Part shown: in pieces, positions 51,704-59,833 of the stretch | Position numbering within the stretch: the stretch's first letter is position 1 | How the letters are laid out: each line of letters begins with the position of its first letter | Assembly (NCBI GenBank): GCA_947630755.1 | Contig: CANRIU010000001.1 | Span: forward strand, 1 to 64,000 | Direction of reading: 5' to 3' | Source of the DNA: an uncultured Oscillospiraceae bacterium | Lineage (GTDB): Bacteria; Bacillota; Clostridia; Oscillospirales; Oscillospiraceae | Length of the DNA stretch: 64,000 nt | The notes under the pieces: model-generated | Seen by the model: the letters and a program-made list of their open reading frames with translations, nothing else | What the model was told of the DNA's origin: nothing | The model's database searches: none | Made by a program: the position numbers and the translations under genes

Positions 51704-52549
51704 ATGACTGAAGCAGAAAAAAGGGATCTGGCGATAAAGGCCGTGAAGGTCCGCATGGGCATAATAGAGGGGACCCACGCCGCCAGGGCGGGTCACCCGG
51801 GAGGGTCGCTGAGCTCGGCGGACCTGTTCGCGTACCTCTATTTCAAGGAGCTGCGGGTGGACCCCGCCGACCCGAAAAACCCGGAGAGGGACCGCTTTGT
51901 GCTCTCAAAGGGCCACTGCGCGCCGGGACTTTACGCGGCGCTGGCGCTCCGGGGCTTTTTCCCCTGGGAGGACCTTAAGACCCTCCGGCAGATAGGAAGC
52001 CACCTCCAGGGCCACCCCAACATGAACATGACGCCGGGCGTGGATATGTCCACCGGCTCTCTGGGCCAGGGCGTCTCCGCCGCGGCGGGGATGGCGAAGG
52101 CCGCGAAGTACCTGGGCAACCCCTGCCGGGTCTACACGCTTCTCGGCGACGGCGAGATCGAGGAGGGCCAGGTCTGGGAGGCCTTCATGTTCGCCGCCAA
52201 CTACAAGCTCGACAACTTCGTCGCCATAATCGACAAGAACGGCCTCCAGATAGACGGCCCCACGAAGGACGTCATGGACTCCGGGGACCTGGCGGCGAAG
52301 CTCCGGGCCTTCGGCTTTGAGGTCGCGGAGATAAACGGGCACGACTATGACGAGATGGAGGCTGCCTTTAAAAAAGCCCGGGAGACCGTGGGCAGGCCCT
52401 TCGGCATCGTCATGCACACAATAAAGGGGCTGGGCGTCAGCTACATGACAAACGCCGTGGAGTGGCACGGCAAGGCCCCCAACGACGCGGAATACGAGAC
52501 AGCCATGGGCGAGCTTAATGCGAGACTTGCGGAACTGGAGGCGAAATAA
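51704..52549 (+). CDS. Transketolase, N-terminal subunit
   Basis: A 281-residue half of a split transketolase; binds thiamine diphosphate: GDGEIEEGQVWEAFMFAANYKLDNFVAIIDKN is the TPP-Mg motif, and HPGGSLSSAD and GSLGQGVSAAAGMA are conserved. Works with the C-terminal subunit encoded 1 nt behind. Transfers two-carbon units between ketose and aldose phosphates, providing pentoses in clostridia that lack the oxidative branch. Ribosome site GAGGAGAG. No clear promoter of its own was seen. Confidence 0.96.
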   Translation: MTEAEKRDLAIKAVKVRMGIIEGTHAARAGHPGGSLSSADLFAYLYFKELRVDPADPKNPERDRFVLSKGHCAPGLYAALALRGFFPWEDLKTLRQIGSHLQGHPNMNMTPGVDMSTGSLGQGVSAAAGMAKAAKYLGNPCRVYTLLGDGEIEEGQVWEAFMFAANYKLDNFVAIIDKNGLQIDGPTKDVMDSGDLAAKLRAFGFEVAEINGHDYDEMEAAFKKARETVGRPFGIVMHTIKGLGVSYMTNAVEWHGKAPNDAEYETAMGELNARLAELEAK

Positions 52550-52550
52550 G

Positions 52551-53489
52551 ATGAGCGAAATAAAGAAACTGGCCACCCGCGACGCCTACGGCGCGGCCCT
52601 GGCGAAGCTTGGCGAGGAGCACGAGGACGTGGTGGTCTTTGAGGCGGACCTTGCCGCGGCAACAAAGACCGGCGTATTTAAGAAGAAATTCCCGGAGCGG
52701 CACTTTGAGTGCGGCATCGCCGAGGGGAACATGATGGCCGTGGCGGCGGGCGCGGCGAGCATGGGCCTTGTGCCCTTCGCCTCCAGCTTTGCCATGTTCG
52801 CGGCGGGGAGGGCCTTCGAGCAGGTCCGCAACTCCATCGGCTACCCCCACCTCAATGTGAAGATCGGCGCCACCCACGGCGGCATATCCGTGGGCGAGGA
52901 CGGGGCCAGCCACCAGTGCTGCGAGGATTTCGCCCTCATGCGCTCCATCCCCGGCATGGTGGTGCTCTGCCCCTCGGATGCCGTGGAGGCGGAGGCCGCG
53001 GTCCGCGCCGCCTACGAGCACCAGGGCCCGGTGTATCTCAGGTTCGGCAGGCTCGCCATCCCCGTATTCCACGACGAGAACGATTTCAGCTTTGAGATAG
53101 GCCGCGGCGAGACGCTCCGCGAGGGAGGCGACGTCGCCCTTATCGCCACGGGCCTTATGGTCTACGAGGCGCTTCAGGCGGCGGAGCAGCTTGCCGCCGA
53201 GGGGATAGACGCCCGTGTCATAAACCTTTGCACCATAAAGCCCCTGGACGAGGAGCTTGTGCTCAGGGCCGCGAAGGAGTGCGGAAAGATCGTCACCTGC
53301 GAGGAGCACTCCATCATCGGCGGGCTTGGCGAGGCCGTCTGCGCCGCCGTAGCGGAGAGCGGCATCCCCTGCCGGGTAAAACGTGTGGGCGTAAATGACG
53401 AGTTCGGTCACTCCGGCCCCGCGGTCGCGCTTTTAAAGCAGTTCGGCCTCTCGGCGGAGAACATCGCGAAAACGGCAAAAGAGCTGTAA
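52551..53489 (+). CDS. Transketolase, C-terminal subunit
   Basis: A 312-residue pyrimidine-binding plus C-terminal domain of the split enzyme: catalytic Glu region [42 protein letters not shown], and a C-terminal [26 protein letters not shown] 52551 follows one nt behind the first subunit, with its ribosome site CTGGAGG inside it. Partner in a heterotetramer with the N-terminal subunit. Confidence 0.96.
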   Translation: MSEIKKLATRDAYGAALAKLGEEHEDVVVFEADLAAATKTGVFKKKFPERHFECGIAEGNMMAVAAGAASMGLVPFASSFAMFAAGRAFEQVRNSIGYPHLNVKIGATHGGISVGEDGASHQCCEDFALMRSIPGMVVLCPSDAVEAEAAVRAAYEHQGPVYLRFGRLAIPVFHDENDFSFEIGRGETLREGGDVALIATGLMVYEALQAAEQLAAEGIDARVINLCTIKPLDEELVLRAAKECGKIVTCEEHSIIGGLGEAVCAAVAESGIPCRVKRVGVNDEFGHSGPAVALLKQFGLSAENIAKTAKEL

Positions 53490-53535
53490 ACCTGTCCCAC
53501 AGGGACATATCACAACAATCAGGGAGGAAACTGCC

Positions 53536-54189
53536 ATGAAAATATTCATCGATACCGCCAATGTGGATGACATCCGCAGGGCGAATGATTTGGGCGTCAT
53601 CTGCGGCGTCACCACAAACCCCAGCCTCATCGCGAAGGAGGGCCGGGACTTCGGCGAGGTCATCCGGGAGATAACCTCCATCGTGGACGGGCCCATCTCC
53701 GGCGAGGTCAAGGCCACCACCACCGACGCCGAGGGCATGATAAAGGAGGGCCGGGAGATCGCCGCCATCCACCCCAACATGGTGGTGAAGATACCCATGA
53801 CCGCCGAAGGGCTCAAAGCCGTGAAGGTCCTGAGCGGGGAGGGCATAAAGACCAACGTCACATTGGTGTTCACCGCCAATCAGGCGCTTCTGGCGGCCCT
53901 CGCGGGGGCGACCTACGTCAGCCCCTTCCTCGGGCGGCTTGACGACATCTCCACCGAGGGCGTGGCCCTCATCCGGGACATCGTCACCATCTTCAAAAAC
54001 TACGGCTTCAACACCGAGATAATCTGCGCCTCCATCCGCAACCCCATCCACGTCACCCAGTGCGCCCTGGCAGGGGCCCACATCGCCACCATCCCCTACG
54101 GCGTCATCGAGCAGATGCTCCACCACCCTCTCACCGACGCCGGGATAGAGAAGTTCAAGAAGGACTACATCGCCGTATTCGGCGAATAA
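53536..54189 (+). CDS. fsa: Fructose-6-phosphate aldolase/transaldolase (Fsa/TalC type)
   Basis: A 217-residue class I transaldolase of the short Fsa/TalC/MipB group. Schiff-base Lys85 in [56 protein letters not shown] and the closing [24 protein letters not shown] are characteristic. With the split transketolase it makes a non-oxidative pentose phosphate unit. True transaldolase and F6P aldolase activity cannot be told apart by eye. GGGAGG precedes the ATG. A small stem TGTCCC/GGGACA lies in the 46-nt gap behind transketolase. Confidence 0.95.
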   Translation: MKIFIDTANVDDIRRANDLGVICGVTTNPSLIAKEGRDFGEVIREITSIVDGPISGEVKATTTDAEGMIKEGREIAAIHPNMVVKIPMTAEGLKAVKVLSGEGIKTNVTLVFTANQALLAALAGATYVSPFLGRLDDISTEGVALIRDIVTIFKNYGFNTEIICASIRNPIHVTQCALAGAHIATIPYGVIEQMLHHPLTDAGIEKFKKDYIAVFGE

Positions 54190-54192
54190 ACC

Positions 54193-54231
54193 AGTAAAAA
54201 GGACCGGAATTAAACTTCCGGTCCTTTTACT
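54193..54231 (+). terminator. Terminator of the transketolase-transaldolase operon
   Basis: Arms 54193-54209 and 54216-54231 (AGTAAAA-GGACCGGAA type, one extra A) pair over a 6-nt loop with T4 in the right arm. Symmetrical, so it may also act on the other strand. Confidence 0.8.
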
Positions 54232-54447
54232 GTCGAAAAAAGCCCTTCGGGCTTTTTCGACAAGGGGGAATGTGCGGTTGATTTTCTCTGAATTTTGCGA
54301 AATTCAGAGGAAATTACCCTGCTGCCGCCCCGCGCGCCGCCGCAGGCGGCACTTGTGCGGCAAAATGGATTTTTTCCGACGCACATGTCGCCGGAAAAAA
54401 ATATCGAATTTCAGTTTTTTTGACAAACTGAGGACCGGAATGGTCCT
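54231..54447 (-). repeat. Hairpin-rich intergenic element, copy A (inverted)
   Basis: Series of stems: 54231-54245/54249-54262; 54286-54295/54300-54309; 54336-54341/54345-54350; 54370-54378/54392-54400 (imperfect); 54411-54417/54425-54431; 54431-54436/54442-54447. Read on the minus strand, its middle aligns with copy B: both have AAAAAATCCATTTTG (here from 54375 down to 54361), preceded by a GACATG...GCG block and followed by a GC-rich block ending in GGCAG-AGGG. No gene was seen in it. Confidence 0.7.
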
Positions 54448-54453
54448 TTTAAG

Positions 54454-54716
54454 CCGTCGGCAAAGGCGTTGCCTTTGCCGACAGTCTGAAGCAAAAAATC
54501 CTCCGGCAGAGCCGGAGGATTTTTGCTTGTCAAAAACCCATATCATTTTTCTGCTGGGACATGCGCCCTGCAAAAAATCCATTTTGTCACGCAGGTGTGC
54601 GGCCTTCGGGCCCTGCGCGCAGCGTTACGGCAGGGGGAATGGCACAATATTCTAATTTGTGCCATTCCCCCGCGCGCGCCCCCTGTGGGAAAAGCCCTTC
54701 GGCCTTTTTCGACAGT
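54454..54716 (+). repeat. Hairpin-rich intergenic element, copy B
   Basis: Stems: 54456-54467/54471-54482; 54490-54507/54511-54527; 54601-54604/54608-54612; 54633-54647/54657-54671 (15 bp perfect); an imperfect one 54690-54712. Core AAAAAATCCATTTTG at 54572-54586 and the closing TTTTTCGACAG (54705-54715) correspond to copy A read backwards. The 15-bp stem takes the place of the CTCTGAATTT stem of copy A. It ends on the stop of the pectate lyase gene. No gene was seen in it. Confidence 0.7.
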
Positions 54717-57700
54717 TTACTTGCCCATGAGCTGGCAGAGCCGCATGATCATCGCCGCCGCCTGAGCGCGGGTGGCTCCGGTCCTGGGGCTGAGGGTATC
54801 GTCGCTCACGCCGTCGATGATGCCATTCTCCACGCACCAGGCCATGGCTTCCCTGGCGTAGCGGGAGACGCTGGCGGCGTCGCCGTAGTCCTCAAGGGTC
54901 TCGCTTACGGTCATGTCAAGTCCGCGGAGCTTTGCGAACCTGTAAATTATGGTCGCAAGCTGCTCACGGGTTATGTTCTCGGAGGGCTTGAAGGTCCCGT
55001 CGCCGTATCCGGTGACCACCTCGTTCTCGGCGGCCCAGGCCACGGCCTCGGTGAAGTACCTGCCCTCGGAGACATCGGTAAATGTGCCGTCACCCGCCTC
55101 CGGGGTGTTGGCGAGACGGAAGAGCACTGTCGCCGCCATGCCGCGGGTGATGCTCTTTCCGGGGGAGAAGGTGTCAGTCCCCGTCCCGGTGAGAAGTCCG
55201 CGGGCGGAGACGTAGTCCACGGCGTCCCTGGACCAGTCGGAGGCGTTCGCCATGTCGGTAAAGTCGATGCTGCGGTCCTCGATCCTCACGGTGGCGGAGC
55301 CGTCGACCTGGAAGGCCACGCCGTCCTCGGTGAGGCAGCAGTCGGGGATTATCTCCTCGGTGCCGTCCTCGTGGACGATAACGGCTACCGTGCCGTAGCC
55401 CGCGTCCTTCACGGGGACCTCGACGGTGGTCTCGCCGCCGTTCGAAACGGTGATGTCAAGCTCCCTGCCGTCGCCTGCCTCTACCTCCACGGGGAGGGTG
55501 TAGGTGGCATCGGTGTCGGGAACGGTGTACTTGTTGCTGTCGGAAACAGCGGGCGTGGTGGGTACGGAGGGCGCGGGAGCGGGCTTTTCGGCGGACTGGC
55601 TCTCGCCGCGGACACCCTCGGTCTGGTCGCCGGGCAGGCGCGCTCCGGCGTCTGCGGCGGCGGAGTCTGTCAGCTCAAGGAAGCCGCCCATGTTGATGGT
55701 CCCGTCCTCGTTGCGGCGGATAGTCTCCTCGATGGCCTTGTCCATGTCGAGGGACACGAACCACTCGTCAGTGACCTCCCTGCCCTCGGAGTTGACGGAC
55801 CTGGAGCCGTCAAAGTAGTAGTTTGTCGTGCCTCTGAGGGAATCCTCGGTCTGGGTCCTGGGCTTCAGGTTCTCGCCAACGCTGTTGCTCTTTTTGTAGG
55901 AGATGATCCCCTGCGCGCCAAACTTGGTGACAACGTCATCGTTTGTGTACATTGCCACATTGTAGTTTTCGTTGTCAAAGGCGGTGGAGTTTGTTACCTT
56001 GATGTCCGGGCAGCTGTTGGAGTCAAAGCCCTTGGCCTTGTTGCCGAAGGATATGGAATTTATGAGCTTATGCCCGCCGAACATATTCGAGCCGCCCATC
56101 TTAAAGCCGTTGCCGTTTCCGGCGTTGATTTCGTTCCCCTCGTCGTCAAGGACATACCCGTTCTTGAAGGCGATGCAGTTCCGGATGGTGACGGCGCCGA
56201 TTTTTCCGGTGTCGAGCTTTGCAAAGAGGTCCCAGCCGTCGTCGGCGTTGTAGGCGGAGATGCAGCCGTCAAAGACGTTGCCCTCGCCTATGGTGAGCTT
56301 CGCGGCAAATCCGTCGGCGTCCTCGTAGCCGGAGTCGGCGTTGAGGTAAGAGGAGCAGTTCTTGATAAGGTTGTTGGCGGGCCACTCCTCGTGGAGGTCG
56401 CTTCCGGCGTAGCGGCTTATCTGGATGCCCGTGTTGCCGTTTTTGTAGGTGAGCAGCCGCTCGAGCACGTTGTCGCTGCCGGAGACGCGGATGCCGTCCT
56501 TGCTGTTCTGGGAGTTTGTCACGTCAAAGCCGTAGAGCTTCCAGTGGCTTCCCGCGAGGACAAGGCCCTCGCAGGCGCGGTTGAAGTCCAGAACGGGCCT
56601 CACGTCGCTCTCCGGGTCGGCGGTGAGGGTGATGGGCTTATCCGCGGTGCCGTCAATGCCCCGCTGGATGAGCACGGTGGAGCTGAGGCTGTAATAGCCG
56701 GGGAGGAGCACTATGATCTGTCCCGGTGTCGCCTTTTTCACTGCCTCGTAAATGGTGGTGGGGTTCTCCCTTGTGCCCGCGCCGGAGGCGGAGGCGTTGG
56801 GTCCAACATACACCGTCTCCCTCGTGTCCGCCTCATAGGTCACGGTGAAGGTGATGGTCCTGTTGTCGTAGTCCCTCATCGCCGAGTACTCGCCGTTGGG
56901 GCGGTAGCTCTCATCGGGGTCCATGACCACAGTGAAGGTGTTCGCGCCGGAGGTGAGTGTCACATCCACATAGGTTTTCACGTTGGCCTTGACTGCGGTC
57001 TTGTCGGCTATAACTGTGCCGTCGGCTCCGGTGACGGTGATAACGCCGTCGGCGTTGCCGTAGAAGCCCAGCTTATAATCCGCCTTTGCGGAGTTCACCG
57101 AGGATACCACGGAATAGGAGGGGTCGAGGTACTCGATGGGCCGCTCCTCCGCGGGGTCGTCATCGGCGGGGTCAACGGTGGTGAGGGAAATGTCGGTAAA
57201 GGTTATGTCCGCAAGACGCGCGGCAAAGAAGCCCACATAGACATATTCCTCGTCCAGATGGTCAAGGGCGGTGGTGTCATAGTACTTCTTCGTCTCGGTG
57301 TGACCGGAGGCGTCGGTGTAGCTGACAAAGTAGCCCGTGTTGTTCTTCTGGATGGTAAACTTAAACTCGCTGATTGGCGAATCCACTGTAGTCGCCTTTT
57401 TGGCAAGGCTGTCGGGGTTTGTGACATTGTCCACGATGTTGTAGGACCCTCCGCCCAGAGCTATGGCGGAGTGCTCCAGAGGATACATGGAGTACTTAAG
57501 CCCGACATTGGAGGAGCTTGAGGTGATGCCGACTATCTCTCTTGCGCCGATGCCCAGGTACATGGACGCCTTTGTCCCGGTGTTCTCGGAAAATCTGTCA
57601 TTTTCGGTGTCCCAGTAATACTCCACCTTTGACACGATGGCCATATAGGAGTTGTTGTAGAAGTTTCCGGAATCGAAGGCCTCGCCAATGCTGTCGGACG

Positions 57701-59570
57701 CCATGATTCCGAAGCCCTCCTGCCCGTTGGAGTACGTCCAGTTATTCACCTTTGCGGTGGCTGTGAGGGTGAAGTTCTTGTCCGTGGGGACCTTGGTGTA
57801 GTAGAAGCCAAGTCCGTCAACGGTGTTCTGGAGCTTTCCTCCGTTGTCCTTTGCCACGACCGTGACCTCGCCGTCGTTGGCGTCGCCGGAGTATGTATTC
57901 TTGCTCTTGCTCACGCTGGGTCCGAACGCCACGAAGCTCCAGTGCAGGTCCGCCCTGTCGGCGACGGTGCGCTCCGCGGTGGACTCAGGTCCGACCTCCT
58001 CGCCTCTCAGTGCCGCGACCTTGACCGTCACCTTGTCGCCGGCCTTGAGGTCCGCGATTTTCGCGGAGAGCTCAGTGACATCCTGACTGCTCTCCCCCGC
58101 GGTGACTCTGTAGCCCGTGGCCTCCTTTACGGCGTCCCACTCCACGGTGACAGACCCGTCGCCGTTATTATAAACGCCCTTTATATTCGGCGCGGTCAGC
58201 GGCAGGGAGAATTTAAATTCCGTCCCCTGCGCGGTGGTCTTGTCCGTCTCGCCTTCACGGACGAGCTTCGCGGTGAAGGTGTACGTCCCGGACGCGCCGG
58301 GAGTGAAGGTCTTGGTGTGCTCGGCAGCCTCGGCAGAGGAGTTCTGCGTCTCCAGCTCCTTGCCCTCGGCGTCGGACATGATGATGGTCACCTTGTCGCC
58401 GCCGTCATTGCCCACAATCGCGGTGACAGTGACATCGATCTTGCTCTTGTCCTCGTTCAGCTTGACTTCCTTGATAACGGGCTCGGCAACGGCGCTCCAC
58501 TCGCCGCGAGGAGGCTTCGCCCCGCCGCCCTCGGTGACTTCAACCTTGAAGATGTAGTTGTTGCCTGTATAACCGCCCAGATAGTATGTTCCTGCTTCGG
58601 TCAGTTTCAGCTCGGACTTATACGGATTATTCTTTGTATATGTGCCGCCAGTCGTAACCGCAGCTGCTTTGCCTTCGCTGTCAAGAATCGCCATTTCCCG
58701 GTTATCATTGCCGCCCTGGGCCCACCAGATTGTAACAGTGGCAGGTCCCGACGTTTTAAACCTGAGAGCGTTCTTGCTCGTCTCGACTTTTCCGCCAAAA
58801 TTCACACGATAATCTGAGCTCTCAGTCTTATAGCCGTCATCCCAAGTCTTTCCGGATTGATCTCCCTTAGAATTCTTACTCCAAATCAAAGTAAAATAGT
58901 CATCATATTTTTCCTCTTCTCCGTCTGACTTACTCTCAGCGGCAAACTCTTTTATAAAGCCTTTTGACTCGAAAACATGTTTAACTTCCGCAGGTGTCTC
59001 AGTAATCTCAACCTTATATATGTAGTTTGTCCCGCCATCATTCGCCAAATAATAAGTATCGGCTGATGGAAGCTCACACTCAAAGATGTATTGCTTAGTC
59101 TTGTCATCTTCTTTTGTTGTAGCTATCTTCGTTCCGGCGCTGTTCTCAACAAACATATCCTTTTGATTTGACATCCACCAAACCTTTAATGTCGCAGGGC
59201 CGTTTGTTTTAAACTTGATTGCGCCTCCGATGATTTCGTCTGAGCTTCTTTTCACTGCGGCAATATTGATTCTGTTGGTGCTGGTATACCCATCTTCCCA
59301 GCTCTTTTCGCTTGTCTCAACCTTTGAGCTGGACCGCCACAGAATGGTAAAATAATCGGCAACAACCTCGGAATCCCCGTCTTTCTTTATTTGCCCTTCC
59401 GTTTTACCATCAAACGGGGTCAAGGCGCTTGCTTCCAGTACATGGACATTCGGGTCCTCCGCCGCGTTTGCCGTTACCGGCAGCATCGGCAGCACCGTGA
59501 GCATCATCGCGAGGGCAACCAGGAAGGTAAACCCGCGCCTGAGAATTCCCTTATTTTTCCGGTCCTCCAT
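54717..59570 (-). CDS. SLH-anchored pectate lyase, family PL9
   Basis: A 1617-residue wall enzyme that cleaves polygalacturonate by beta-elimination. Signal peptide 1-37; two related beta modules of about 130 residues (WKxxW-type SSKVETSEKSWEDGYTS; SKNSKGDQSGKTWDDGYKT) at 45-330; fibronectin III-like parts 350-540; a lectin-like domain 545-790; PL9 right-handed beta helix about 917-1290 with YVGPNASASGAGT, DADGFAAKLTIGEGNVFDGC containing the expected catalytic Lys1091, and NADDGWDLFAKLDTG giving Ca-binding Asp residues; Pro-rich linker; three SLH repeats 1440-1617. AGGAGGATCGAT precedes ATG 59570. Own promoter with leader hairpins. Suggests a plant-pectin user. Confidence 0.92.
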   Translation of the reverse strand: MEDRKNKGILRRGFTFLVALAMMLTVLPMLPVTANAAEDPNVHVLEASALTPFDGKTEGQIKKDGDSEVVADYFTILWRSSSKVETSEKSWEDGYTSTNRINIAAVKRSSDEIIGGAIKFKTNGPATLKVWWMSNQKDMFVENSAGTKIATTKEDDKTKQYIFECELPSADTYYLANDGGTNYIYKVEITETPAEVKHVFESKGFIKEFAAESKSDGEEEKYDDYFTLIWSKNSKGDQSGKTWDDGYKTESSDYRVNFGGKVETSKNALRFKTSGPATVTIWWAQGGNDNREMAILDSEGKAAAVTTGGTYTKNNPYKSELKLTEAGTYYLGGYTGNNYIFKVEVTEGGGAKPPRGEWSAVAEPVIKEVKLNEDKSKIDVTVTAIVGNDGGDKVTIIMSDAEGKELETQNSSAEAAEHTKTFTPGASGTYTFTAKLVREGETDKTTAQGTEFKFSLPLTAPNIKGVYNNGDGSVTVEWDAVKEATGYRVTAGESSQDVTELSAKIADLKAGDKVTVKVAALRGEEVGPESTAERTVADRADLHWSFVAFGPSVSKSKNTYSGDANDGEVTVVAKDNGGKLQNTVDGLGFYYTKVPTDKNFTLTATAKVNNWTYSNGQEGFGIMASDSIGEAFDSGNFYNNSYMAIVSKVEYYWDTENDRFSENTGTKASMYLGIGAREIVGITSSSSNVGLKYSMYPLEHSAIALGGGSYNIVDNVTNPDSLAKKATTVDSPISEFKFTIQKNNTGYFVSYTDASGHTETKKYYDTTALDHLDEEYVYVGFFAARLADITFTDISLTTVDPADDDPAEERPIEYLDPSYSVVSSVNSAKADYKLGFYGNADGVITVTGADGTVIADKTAVKANVKTYVDVTLTSGANTFTVVMDPDESYRPNGEYSAMRDYDNRTITFTVTYEADTRETVYVGPNASASGAGTRENPTTIYEAVKKATPGQIIVLLPGYYSLSSTVLIQRGIDGTADKPITLTADPESDVRPVLDFNRACEGLVLAGSHWKLYGFDVTNSQNSKDGIRVSGSDNVLERLLTYKNGNTGIQISRYAGSDLHEEWPANNLIKNCSSYLNADSGYEDADGFAAKLTIGEGNVFDGCISAYNADDGWDLFAKLDTGKIGAVTIRNCIAFKNGYVLDDEGNEINAGNGNGFKMGGSNMFGGHKLINSISFGNKAKGFDSNSCPDIKVTNSTAFDNENYNVAMYTNDDVVTKFGAQGIISYKKSNSVGENLKPRTQTEDSLRGTTNYYFDGSRSVNSEGREVTDEWFVSLDMDKAIEETIRRNEDGTINMGGFLELTDSAAADAGARLPGDQTEGVRGESQSAEKPAPAPSVPTTPAVSDSNKYTVPDTDATYTLPVEVEAGDGRELDITVSNGGETTVEVPVKDAGYGTVAVIVHEDGTEEIIPDCCLTEDGVAFQVDGSATVRIEDRSIDFTDMANASDWSRDAVDYVSARGLLTGTGTDTFSPGKSITRGMAATVLFRLANTPEAGDGTFTDVSEGRYFTEAVAWAAENEVVTGYGDGTFKPSENITREQLATIIYRFAKLRGLDMTVSETLEDYGDAASVSRYAREAMAWCVENGIIDGVSDDTLSPRTGATRAQAAAMIMRLCQLMGK

Positions 59571-59603
59571 ATCGATCCTCCTAATAATTTTTTCAACGGT
59601 ACA

Positions 59604-59690
59604 TTGACCTCCGCACTGCGGAGGTCAAAAAGGGCTAGCCCTTTTCCGTCTTTTCACCAAATATTATGAACTTATTGCACAAAAAGTCAA
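59604..59690 (-). promoter_or_regulatory. Promoter and twin leader hairpins of the pectate lyase gene
   Basis: Minus strand TTGACT (59690-59685), 16 bases, CATAAT (59668-59663). In the leader stand a palindrome of 12-bp arms (59604-59615/59617-59628) and directly beside it an 18-nt perfect palindrome AAAAGGGCTAGCCCTTTT (59628-59645). The second could end transcription from upstream; the first resembles the leader stem of the transglutaminase-like gene. Confidence 0.7.
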
Positions 59691-59772
59691 TGCATTATAC
59701 GGATATTTTTCTCCATATTTCCAGTACTTTTTCAATATCTGCCAAAAATCCCGTCAGGCCTTTTCCGACAGT

Positions 59773-59825
59773 CTGAAAAAAGACCGCCCGAAGGCGGTCT
59801 TTTACCCTCGGGCGGTCTTTTTCAG
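59773..59825 (-). terminator. Terminator of pepF with two competing hairpins
   Basis: Long stem 59773-59791/59808-59825 (18 bp, one extra A) or short stem 59778-59788/59793-59803. On the minus strand the short one has a UUCG loop closed by C-G and is followed by a U-run. Both use 59778-59791 and exclude each other. Upstream part 59766-59777 is CGACAGTCTGAA. Confidence 0.8.
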
Positions 59826-59833
59826 TCCTTTTC

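Noticed and set aside
53490-53535. Riboswitch before the transaldolase gene
   Set aside because: Only a 6-bp stem in 46 bases; too short for any known aptamer.
54231-54716. CRISPR array or insertion sequence
   Set aside because: Repeats are palindromic and unequal, spacing is irregular, and there is no transposase, no target duplication and no equal-length spacers.
54561-57521. 986-codon plus-strand frame
   Set aside because: Runs opposite the PL9 lyase and through the hairpin region; no start signal, repetitive composition.
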